Shown here piece after piece: positions 25,035-31,439 of a stretch of 58,866 nt of DNA. The DNA is taken from positions 1 through 58,866 of the forward strand of contig CAYONP010000028.1 in NCBI GenBank assembly GCA_964405335.1, read 5' to 3'. The translations under genes and the position numbers were made by a program. Every line of letters begins with the position of its first letter. The stretch's first letter is position 1. Below the pieces are notes generated by a model. The model searched no databases and was not told the origin of the DNA. It saw only the letters and a program-made list of their open reading frames with translations. Source of the stretch: CAYONP01 sp964405335. Lineage in GTDB: Bacteria > Armatimonadota > UBA10988.

Positions 25035-25058
25035 TGACCCCGGCGCGCGCCGGGGTCA
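25035..25058. repeat. Perfect 24-bp palindrome between convergent genes
   Basis: The sequence is TGACCCCGGCGC joined directly to its reverse complement. It covers the stop codon of the Uma2 gene and lies 14 nt after the isomerase stop. It may act as a bidirectional terminator stem, though no U-tract is present. Confidence 0.6.
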
Positions 25059-25604
25059 GTCGGCGATGAAGATGGTGTCGAGCGGCAGGGCGAAGCCGGG
25101 GAGCAGGTCTTCGCAGGTCAGGGTGTCGGTGCGGGAGAGCGTCTCGACCCGGTCTCGCCCGCGCCAGACTTCGACCGTCGCGGTTGCGGGCCAGACGACC
25201 CAGACGACTCGCACGCCGGCCTCGAGCCAACGCAGGATCTTGCGCTTGACGGCCACCGCCCGATCGTTGGGTGAGACGACCTCCAAGACCAGGTCGGGCG
25301 AGCCTAGAACGTAGCTGCTGCCGGCTCGGCCGCTCGTCGCGGCGATGAACGCGCCATCCGGCTGGAGGACCACATCCGGGTCGCGACTCAGGATGACGCC
25401 GGTCGACGCGCCGACAGCGCGACCGAGGTTGTATTGCTGCGCGTGCTGCCGCACCGCGGACATGATTCCGAGTTCGATGTCACCATGTTCTTCACTCGCC
25501 GGCGCCATCTCCACCACCTCGCCGTCGATCAGCTCGGCCCGCCGGTCGGCATAGGTGAGTTCGAACTCCTCGATGGTCATGCGCCGGGTCAGGGTGTCAG
25601 CCAT
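25056..25604 (-). CDS. Uma2 family (DUF820) PD-(D/E)XK endonuclease, intact active site
   Basis: This 182-aa protein has the full Uma2 pattern: MTIEEFELTYADRRAELIDGEVVEMAP at the N-terminus, QPD with Asp83, SPDLVLEVVSPND with Asp104 and Glu108, and Lys120/Lys122 before the AGVRVVWVVWP strand. These supply the PD-(D/E)XK catalytic set, so nuclease activity is plausible. Uma2 proteins are abundant in some genomes but their role is not settled. The ATG overlaps the end of the neighbouring Uma2-like gene by 8 nt, so translation is coupled. It is the last gene of a leftward series of methylase, PD-(D/E)XK nuclease and Uma2 pair. Confidence 0.9.
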   Translation of the reverse strand: MADTLTRRMTIEEFELTYADRRAELIDGEVVEMAPASEEHGDIELGIMSAVRQHAQQYNLGRAVGASTGVILSRDPDVVLQPDGAFIAATSGRAGSSYVLGSPDLVLEVVSPNDRAVAVKRKILRWLEAGVRVVWVVWPATATVEVWRGRDRVETLSRTDTLTCEDLLPGFALPLDTIFIAD

Positions 25605-26163
25605 CGTCGTCTCCGAACACCTCGCGCAGCGGGAGGGCGAAGCCGGGGAGCAGAGCTTCGTGCCGCAGCACGCCGTCCATCCCGACGGTGGTCACATCGG
25701 CTCGGCCGCGCCAGATCTGGGCCACCTGCTCGTCGACCCACAGCATCCACAACTCGCGCACGCCGGCATCGAGGTAGATGCCAATGTTGCGGAGCAGGCG
25801 CGGCACCGAGCTGTTGAAGTAGCTCTGGACCATCACGATATCGGGCACGACTTCGATGTAGCCTTGAGTCGGCGGCCAGCGACGTGATGCTTGCCAGAAG
25901 GACATCATCGGCGCCAGCACCGTGTCGGGATTGCGGCGGAGGATGATCCCGACCCGGCAGCCACGCCAAACGCCGAGCCGATCGTCCGGATCCCACTCCA
26001 TGACCGCCATCAGCACATTGGCCGAAATGAACCCGTTGATCGCACCGCCGAAGCCGTACTCGTGAACGACGCCGTCGACCAGCTCGAGAAAGCAGGCTCG
26101 GTCCGGCATGACGAGCAGCTCTTCCGCCGTGACCAGGCCGGGCGCGGCGCCGATCTCGCTCAT
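25597..26163 (-). CDS. Uma2-fold protein with degenerate catalytic residues
   Basis: This 188-aa protein shares the Uma2 fold with its neighbour (ELVDGVVHEYGFGG, VGIILRRNPDTVLAPMMSF, YLDAGVRELWMLWVDE, HEALLPGFALPLREVF). The catalytic positions have changed: the QPD aspartate is a Met (about residue 86), the Glu of LEVV is Val112 (in DIVMVQSYFN) and the Lys is Asn126. Only Asp108 remains, so it is probably not a nuclease. It may be a structural or DNA-binding partner of the intact Uma2 encoded 8 nt into its end. GGAG lies 6 nt before the ATG, and a -10-like TACAAT at 26181-26186 suggests it may have its own promoter. Confidence 0.82.
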   Translation of the reverse strand: MSEIGAAPGLVTAEELLVMPDRACFLELVDGVVHEYGFGGAINGFISANVLMAVMEWDPDDRLGVWRGCRVGIILRRNPDTVLAPMMSFWQASRRWPPTQGYIEVVPDIVMVQSYFNSSVPRLLRNIGIYLDAGVRELWMLWVDEQVAQIWRGRADVTTVGMDGVLRHEALLPGFALPLREVFGDDDG

Positions 26164-26207
26164 CGCGACACTCCACGATCATTGTAACGAATCGCCCGCG
26201 CGACCCG

Positions 26208-26606
26208 TCACTCCAGCTCCAGCCCGAAGAACAACCGCAGCCAGGGCTCCAGGTCAGACAGCTCGACCGCCTTGCCGCTGCCAATCAGAAACGCCTTCAT
26301 GTTCTCGGTGAAGCCCTCGCCGGCGAAGACCACCAGTCCGGGGATGGGCCAGGCGGCGATGTCCTGAAGGGTCACGCCGGTCTTCTCTTCGGCCGAGCCG
26401 CGGACCCCCTGCCACTTGCACTCGATGCCCAGCCGGCGGCGGTCGCGCGGGTCGGTCAGGACCACATCGATCAGCCGCTCGGCACCCCAGATGCGGCGCG
26501 CCACGCGCACCTGGCAGCGCGTCTCGAGCCCGAGCGAGGTGGCCAGCTCGACCACCGCCTGCTCCAGCTCCCGGCCGCTCCGCACCGCTGTCGCTTTGCC
26601 CGGCAT
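26208..26606 (-). CDS. Small PD-(D/E)XK nuclease, probable restriction partner of the Dam-type methylase
   Basis: This 132-aa protein has a compact PD-(D/E)XK core: Glu in GRELEQAVVELA, Asp47 in RLIDVVLTD, then Glu62-Cys-Lys64 in LGIECKWQG, with a following ITLQD-like helix (VTLQDIAAW). The IECK/Q arrangement is typical of restriction and repair nucleases that recognise short sites. The ATG is 4 nt after the methylase stop, with AGGTGA as ribosome site inside the methylase, so the two are translationally linked. Together they look like a type II restriction-modification pair. At 132 aa it is smaller than DpnII/MboI-type partners of Dam-like methylases, so it belongs to another family or needs a partner. 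Confidence 0.8.
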   Translation of the reverse strand: MPGKATAVRSGRELEQAVVELATSLGLETRCQVRVARRIWGAERLIDVVLTDPRDRRRLGIECKWQGVRGSAEEKTGVTLQDIAAWPIPGLVVFAGEGFTENMKAFLIGSGKAVELSDLEPWLRLFFGLELE

Positions 26607-26610
26607 CGGC

Positions 26611-27435
26611 TCACCTGATGATCAGCTCGGTCACATGCCCGCGGCGCTCGGCCCGGCTGTTGATCTGCCGCGTGGCGCGGACCTCGAGGATGTCGAACCC
26701 CTCGTACAACTGATACACCGCCGGCGCGGCCGAGTTGCTCAGCATCACGTGAACGCCGCGCGACTTCAGCTCGGCGGCCACGTCGCGCAGGCGCACCTGG
26801 TCGTCGTTGCTGAACCCGTGCCGGGTGTAGTGGGTGAACGACGAGGTGACCGACAGCGGCACGTAGGGCGGGTCGAAGTAGACCAGATCGCCCGGCTCGG
26901 CCCGCTCGCGCACCGTGCCGAAGTCCTCGTGCTGCAGCTCGGCGCCGGCCAGCGCGGCGCTGCAGGCGCGCAGGGTGTCGACATCGCAGATGTTCGGGTT
27001 GACGTAGCTGCCGAACGGCGCATTGAATCGCCCGCGGCTGTTCACCCGGTAGAGCCCGTTGTAGGTGGTCTTGTTGAGGTAGATCAGCCAGGCCGCCACC
27101 TCGACGTCGGGCCGCGGATCGATGTCCTGCTCGCGCAGTTGGTCAAAGAAGCCGCGGTCGTGCGGGTATTCGGCGAGCAGCGCAATGACGCCCTCGACAT
27201 CGTCGCGGATGGCGCCGTAGGTGCGGATCAGCCGCTGGTTCAGGTCGCTCAGCACGGCCCGGCCGGGCTGCAGGGCGAAGAACACGGCGCCGCCGCCGAC
27301 GAACGGCTCGTGGTAACGGCCGGACCAGTCGGGCAGGTTCTCGAGCAGGCGCGGCAGCAGTTGCCGTTTGCCGCCGGCCCATTTGACGAACGGCGTGGCC
27401 TTGCGAACACCGGGCTGGGAGGCTGGTTCGGCCAT
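26611..27435 (-). CDS. Dam family DNA adenine-N6 methyltransferase
   Basis: This 274-aa class alpha (D12) adenine methylase has FVKWAGGKRQLLP (motif X, residues 16-28), HEPFVGGGAVFF (motif I, S-adenosylmethionine site) and the catalytic DPPY at 188-191. NKTTYNGLYRVNSRGRFNAPFG is the usual Dam/DpnM segment that contacts the target. Members of this family often methylate GATC, but specificity cannot be concluded here. The ATG at 27435 lies 12 nt after the predicted transcription start from an extended -10 (TGCTATACT). Its stop is 4 nt from the small nuclease gene. Because it is paired with a nuclease it is probably the protective arm of a restriction system rather than a housekeeping Dam. Confidence 0.93.
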   Translation of the reverse strand: MAEPASQPGVRKATPFVKWAGGKRQLLPRLLENLPDWSGRYHEPFVGGGAVFFALQPGRAVLSDLNQRLIRTYGAIRDDVEGVIALLAEYPHDRGFFDQLREQDIDPRPDVEVAAWLIYLNKTTYNGLYRVNSRGRFNAPFGSYVNPNICDVDTLRACSAALAGAELQHEDFGTVRERAEPGDLVYFDPPYVPLSVTSSFTHYTRHGFSNDDQVRLRDVAAELKSRGVHVMLSNSAAPAVYQLYEGFDILEVRATRQINSRAERRGHVTELIIR

Positions 27436-27453
27436 GGGGCTCGTCGGCGGCCG

Positions 27454-27462
27454 AGTATAGCA
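27454..27462 (-). promoter_or_regulatory. Extended -10 promoter of the methylase-nuclease operon
   Basis: TGC-TATACT reads leftward in the 35-nt gap after the MATE gene. No good -35 is visible, which an extended -10 can compensate. The predicted start is near 27447. Confidence 0.55.
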
Positions 27463-27470
27463 CAGCCGGC

Positions 27471-28931
27471 TCAGACGATGATCCGTCGCCAGACCCCGCG
27501 CCGCCAGCGCCACCAGGCCAGCACGCCGCGGCTCCAGCCGGCCAGGATGATGCCGACGAACACCCCCAGGTGGCCCAGCCCGCAGCCGGGCAGCGTGACC
27601 GGGCCGAGGTGCACCGCCGGCAGGGCGAGCAGCGCCGCGGTGGCGATGCCGATGCCGAGCAGCGCAATCAGGTTCTGGATCAGCGGCGCCACCGCGTCGC
27701 CGGCGCCGCGAAGAGCGCCTTCGTAGGCCATGCCCATGCCGAGCAGCGGCAGGCCGATCACGTTGGTCTGCAAGAACAGGATGCCAATCGCGATAACCTG
27801 CGCCTTGACCGCCGCGTCGGGCTCGTCGAGCAGCACGGGCAGCGCGAACGGGGCGACGGCGGCCATCAGCACGCCGAGGGCGACCAGGAACGCGCCGGCG
27901 ACCCGCGCGGCGACGTGGCCGAGCCGGTCGGCCCGCTCGAGCTGCCGTGCGCCGACATTCTGGCCGACCATCGCCATGGTCGCCTCGGACAGGCCCCAGG
28001 TGGTCCAGGTGCCCAGATTGCGCAGCATCATGCTCATGGTGTAGGCGGTGACCGCCAGCGCCGCGGCATCGGTCCGCGCCAGGATGCCGACGACCAGCAC
28101 GCCGTAGAGGTTGAGCACCAGGCTCGAGATCGAGGTCGGCACGCCGATGCGCAGCGTACGGATGAGGATGGCGAGGTCGAACCGCCACCGCCGCGGCGGC
28201 TCGATGCGGACCAGCAGCCGGCCGCTGGCCAGCCAGTAGAGCAGGATGGTGCTGGTCGTCCCGCGCGCGCAGGCGGTGCCGATGGCCGCGCCGAGCACGC
28301 CCAGGCCGGGGATGCCCAGCGCCGGCACGCCGAAGATGAAGACGTAGTTGAAGCCGATGTTGAGCACGTTGTCGTAGAAGGTCAGCTTGAGCGGTGTCCG
28401 CGTGTCGCCCGCGCCGCGCAGCGAGGCCTGCGCCGCGAAGCCGGTCATGGTGAACAGCCCGCTGAGAATGACCACCCGCAGGTAGGGCACGGCCAGCTCG
28501 ACCACGCCGGGCGAGTCACCGAGCAGCGCGCCGACGAGAATTGGCGAGAGCCACCAGCCGAGCGGGATGAAGACCAGTCCGATGGTGGCCAAGAAGACGA
28601 GCAGGCCCTGGGTCAGGATGTGGTTCGCTTCGTCCCGATCGCCGCGCCCGACGGCCTGCGCGACCAGCGTCCCGCAGCCGGCGGCGACGGCGCCGGCGGC
28701 GACCATCAGGACCATCATCACCTGACGGCTGCTGCCCACCGCGGCGACGGCGTCGGAGCCGAGCCGGCCGACCATCAGCAGGTCGACCATGGCGACCAGC
28801 CCGTGCAGCATGGCGGTGGTCGCCGTCGGCCAGGCGAGCCGAACCAGCGCCGAGGTCAGCGGCCCGCGGAGGATATCCTCGCGGGCGGCGTTCTCGGGCG
28901 GGACGAGGATCGGTTCTTCGTCGTCGGCCAA
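27471..28931 (-). CDS. MATE family efflux transporter
   Basis: This 486-aa protein has 12 hydrophobic helices in two related halves. The halves share AQASLRGAGDTRTPLKLT (first) and AYEGALRGAGDAVAPLIQN (second), the repeated MATE signature. VDLLMVGRLGSDAVAAVGSS near the N-terminus also fits the family. It exports cationic drugs or metabolites in exchange for Na+ or H+. The start appears to be a TTG at 28931 with GAGAGG upstream; an in-frame stop just 5' leaves no earlier start. It is divergent from the RidA gene. Although the methylase follows after 35 nt, that gene has its own promoter. Confidence 0.93.
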   Translation of the reverse strand: MADDEEPILVPPENAAREDILRGPLTSALVRLAWPTATTAMLHGLVAMVDLLMVGRLGSDAVAAVGSSRQVMMVLMVAAGAVAAGCGTLVAQAVGRGDRDEANHILTQGLLVFLATIGLVFIPLGWWLSPILVGALLGDSPGVVELAVPYLRVVILSGLFTMTGFAAQASLRGAGDTRTPLKLTFYDNVLNIGFNYVFIFGVPALGIPGLGVLGAAIGTACARGTTSTILLYWLASGRLLVRIEPPRRWRFDLAILIRTLRIGVPTSISSLVLNLYGVLVVGILARTDAAALAVTAYTMSMMLRNLGTWTTWGLSEATMAMVGQNVGARQLERADRLGHVAARVAGAFLVALGVLMAAVAPFALPVLLDEPDAAVKAQVIAIGILFLQTNVIGLPLLGMGMAYEGALRGAGDAVAPLIQNLIALLGIGIATAALLALPAVHLGPVTLPGCGLGHLGVFVGIILAGWSRGVLAWWRWRRGVWRRIIV

Positions 28932-29054
28932 GCGGTTAACAGCCTCTCACGGCAAACCGGATGTTGAACCCGCCGGATGCCCAGCCCGGTTCCCCCAGCC
29001 CAAGCGTATCACGCGGTGGCCTGCTGACAACCGCGGGTGGGTAGGGCGCAACCT

Positions 29055-29080
29055 GGTAGGGCGACTTCGCCGAAGGCGCC
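29055..29080 (+). repeat. 26-bp hairpin repeat GGTAGGGCG family, copy 1
   Basis: GGTAGGGCGACTTC-GCC-GAAGGCGCC forms a stem with one mismatch. A truncated copy (GTAGGGCGC) precedes it at 29041-29049. Related copies are at 30331-30356 and 30478-30503. Confidence 0.75.
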
Positions 29081-29139
29081 CGCCGCGCGACCGGGAGGAG
29101 CCATTGCGCGCACCCCGAACCGCCCGCCGGGAGCATCCG

Positions 29140-29541
29140 GTGGCTAGACAGGCAGGCATGGCCGACGACGGACCGAAGGCCTATGGGCCCTATTCGCACT
29201 ACAACATCGCCAACGGGTTCGTGTTCGTTTCGGGCCAGGGGCCGATCGATCCCGCCAGCGGCGAACCGCGGCTCGGCTCGATCGACGAAGAGACGCGGCA
29301 GACGCTCGAGAACATCCGCACCATCCTGCGCGCCGCCGGCTGCGACCTGAGCGACGTGGTGCGCTGCACGGTGTTCCTCAAGGACCTCAACGACTTCGCC
29401 GGCATGAACAAGGTCTACCGCGAGTTCTTCCCCGCCGCGCCGCCCACGCGCTCGACCGTCGGCTGCGACCTGCTGGTCGGCATCAAGGTCGAGATCGACG
29501 CGATCGCCGCCCTGCCGGAGGCCCGACATGCTGTGGGGTGA
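29140..29541 (+). CDS. RidA/YjgF/YER057c/UK114 family enamine/imine deaminase
   Basis: This protein of about 133 aa has the RidA core: AYGPYSHYNIANGFVFVSGQGPID at the N-terminus, TLENIRTILRAAGCDLSDVVRCTVFLKDLNDF in the middle, and the active-site Arg in PPTRSTVG with the following VEIDAIA. RidA proteins hydrolyse reactive 2-aminoacrylate and related imines to ketoacids and ammonia, and act as trimers in the cytoplasm. A GTG at 29140 with GGGAG 6 nt upstream is chosen; an ATG at 29158 without a good ribosome site is the alternative. The gene overlaps the creatininase gene by 14 nt, so the pair is translationally coupled, pointing to a small C-N bond-breaking pathway. Confidence 0.9.
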   Translation: MARQAGMADDGPKAYGPYSHYNIANGFVFVSGQGPIDPASGEPRLGSIDEETRQTLENIRTILRAAGCDLSDVVRCTVFLKDLNDFAGMNKVYREFFPAAPPTRSTVGCDLLVGIKVEIDAIAALPEARHAVG

Positions 29542-30304
29542 GCAGCGCTGGCCCGAGGTGGCCGACGGTGACAAGGAGCGGGTCGTCGTCTGGCCCATCG
29601 CCTCGCTCGAGCAGCACGGTCACCACCTGCCGCTGCTGACCGACACGATGCTGGTCAGCGCCGTGGCCGAACGGTGTCGCACGGCGCTGCCCGACGACCG
29701 GTATCTGTGGCTGCCGACGCTCTGGCTTGGCTGCAGTGAACACCACCGCGCCATGGCGGGCACGCTGAGTCTACCCGCGGCGGTATATGTCGAAGTGCTC
29801 GAACGCGTGCTCGAGAATCTGGTCACCGACGGCTACTCGCGGATCGTGCTCCTGAACGGCCACGGCGGTAACATCGTGCCGGGCAATCTGGCGGTCTACA
29901 ACGTCTGCGACCGGCACGACCGGGCCGACCTGTGGGTCGTGCTGGCCAGCTACTGGGTCTGCGCGCGCGAGGCCATCGGCCGGCTTGACTGCATGGAGAC
30001 CCCTGGCCTGACCCACGCCTGCGAGTACGAGACCTCGATGATGCTCAGCCTGCGGCCCGACCTGGTCGACCTGGCCACGGCGCATGGCGGGGTGGGCGCG
30101 TGGCACAGCCCGTGGTGGGACGCGACGGCGGGCGGGACGAGCCGGGTCGCGGCCAGCCGGGGCTTCCACCAGATCACGACCACCGGCGCGATGGGCGATC
30201 CGAGCCTGGCCACCGCCGACAAAGGCGCGCGGCTGCTCGAGGCGGTGGTCGGCGACGTGACGGCGTTCCTGCGCGAGTTTGCCGGGTGGGGGCCGATGGG
30301 GTAG
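29528..30304 (+). CDS. Creatininase family amidohydrolase
   Basis: This 258-aa metal-dependent amidohydrolase shows the creatininase pattern SLEQHGHHLPLLTD, giving ligands Glu28, His30 and Asp39. It continues with LLNGHGGN (ligand His) and HACEYETSMM with a conserved Glu. The NGHGGN form rather than NGHYEN is usual for family members that do not act on creatinine (for example MftE-type peptidases or formamide-type hydrolases), so creatinine is not assumed. The ATG at 29528 lies inside the RidA gene. Nothing in the window indicates the substrate; coupling with an imine deaminase suggests that the product is an unstable amine or imine. Confidence 0.9.
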   Translation: MLWGEQRWPEVADGDKERVVVWPIASLEQHGHHLPLLTDTMLVSAVAERCRTALPDDRYLWLPTLWLGCSEHHRAMAGTLSLPAAVYVEVLERVLENLVTDGYSRIVLLNGHGGNIVPGNLAVYNVCDRHDRADLWVVLASYWVCAREAIGRLDCMETPGLTHACEYETSMMLSLRPDLVDLATAHGGVGAWHSPWWDATAGGTSRVAASRGFHQITTTGAMGDPSLATADKGARLLEAVVGDVTAFLREFAGWGPMG

Positions 30305-30330
30305 CGTGGCCGCGGCAGCCGGCCGGCCGA

Positions 30331-30503
30331 GGTAGGGCGCTTTCGCCGAAAGCGCCGCCAACCGGCCGCCGTGCCTGCGCAGACCGCCCCGCCGGCGCGC
30401 TCGGCGAGCTGCGGGACAGCACTGGCGGGCAAGCCGCCAGTGGCACCGACCGCCGGGCCGGCGCTAACTGCCCCATCGGCGCGCTCGGCGAGCGCGCCCT
30501 ACC
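30331..30503. repeat. Composite intergenic repeat block (two full 26-bp hairpins, one half copy)
   Basis: The gap 30305-30567 contains GGTAGGGCG hairpins at 30331-30356 (plus) and 30478-30503 (minus), a partial one at 30394-30409, and the 29-bp repeat between them. Both full hairpins have perfect 9-bp stems although their stem bases differ. I see no gene in this gap. Confidence 0.78.
30420..30448 (+). repeat. 29-bp palindromic intergenic repeat, copy 3
   Basis: Identical to 8-36 across 29 bases, in the same orientation. It is embedded in the hairpin repeat block. Confidence 0.85.
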
Positions 30504-30567
30504 AGGCCGGTGACGCGAGAGGTGACGGTGCCTTGCTCGGCTCCACAGCAAGTAGCCCCCGGGCGCC

Positions 30568-31422
30568 TCACGACCCCCGCGCGACGCTGTAGTAGATCTG
30601 CCCATCCTCGGTCGTGTCGGTGAACAGATAGCCCTTGCGCGCCAGCTCGTCGAGCGTCGCCGAGACTGCGTCGTCATCCTGGCCGAGCATCGCCGCCAGC
30701 TCGCCGGGCGACGAGCGACGGGTGGTTCTGAAGGCGCCCAGGATGCGCGCCCCGAGGCCCGAGACGGGCGTCTCGGGCGGCGTCAGCGCCGGGCCGCGGT
30801 CGAACGTCAGGCCGTACGGCCCGAGCGTGAACGGATGCTCGCCCGGGCGGTACGGCCGTCCTTCGAGCTTGTGCACCAGCAGCCGGCGGCCGCGCACGCC
30901 GTCGCCGCGGAACAGCTCCATGAACAGTGTCGCCGTGGCGGTGACCGGGTGGCCCGCATGAAACAGCAGCGAGCAGAGCGCCACGGTGGCGACGTGCTCG
31001 CGCCAGCTCAGTTGGCAGACACGGGTGAGCACGCGCATGTAGTCGGGCCCGGGCAGCCCGAGCAGAAAGTCGAGGGTGTCGAAGATGACCAGCTCGACGC
31101 CGTCGCCGGCATAGGCGGCTTCGAGCTCGGTCATCACCGGTTCGAGCGTCGGCTCCTGCAGCGCCGGGCCCAGCTCGACGTAGGTCGGCCGCGGCTCGGC
31201 ATGGCGGCTGGCGTGGGCTTCCGCCGGCACCCCGTCGCATAGCACGTAGCGCGTGGCGGCCGGCCGAGCGCGGGCGAGTTGCTGGCCCAGCATCGACTTG
31301 CCCGAGCCGCTCGGCCCACCAATCACCGTCAGGCCGCCAATGGGCAGCCCGCCATAGAGCACGTCGTCGAGGTGGGCGATGCCGGTCGGCTGCACGGAAC
31401 CCGCCCGTCCCACTGCGTTCAT
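30568..31422 (-). CDS. KaiC-like RecA-fold ATPase with C-terminal winged-helix-like domain
   Basis: This 284-aa protein starts with TGIAHLDDVLYGGLPIGG and a Walker A GGPSGSGKS (about residues 36-44), as in KaiC/RadA-type ATPases. Walker B is VELVIFDTLDFLLG. The last 70 residues (ILGAFRTTRRSSPGELAAMLGQDDDAVSATLDELARKGYLF) are a winged helix like those in transcription regulators. This single-domain KaiC-like arrangement is known in bacteria and archaea, usually of unknown role, often in signalling. GAGGAG precedes the ATG at 31422. It begins 17 nt after the gcvPB stop, so it belongs to the glycine-cleavage operon; a regulatory function there is an inference. Confidence 0.83.
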   Translation of the reverse strand: MNAVGRAGSVQPTGIAHLDDVLYGGLPIGGLTVIGGPSGSGKSMLGQQLARARPAATRYVLCDGVPAEAHASRHAEPRPTYVELGPALQEPTLEPVMTELEAAYAGDGVELVIFDTLDFLLGLPGPDYMRVLTRVCQLSWREHVATVALCSLLFHAGHPVTATATLFMELFRGDGVRGRRLLVHKLEGRPYRPGEHPFTLGPYGLTFDRGPALTPPETPVSGLGARILGAFRTTRRSSPGELAAMLGQDDDAVSATLDELARKGYLFTDTTEDGQIYYSVARGS

Positions 31423-31439
31423 GGCGCTCTCCTCGCGGT

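Noticed and set aside
28789..29139. N-terminal extension of the RidA frame into the MATE gene
   Set aside because: The extension is antisense to the MATE coding region and lacks family sequence; the RidA core begins after 29140.
30305..30567. Small coding gene in the gap after the creatininase gene
   Set aside because: The open frames consist of repeat hairpins and have no ribosome site or conserved pattern.
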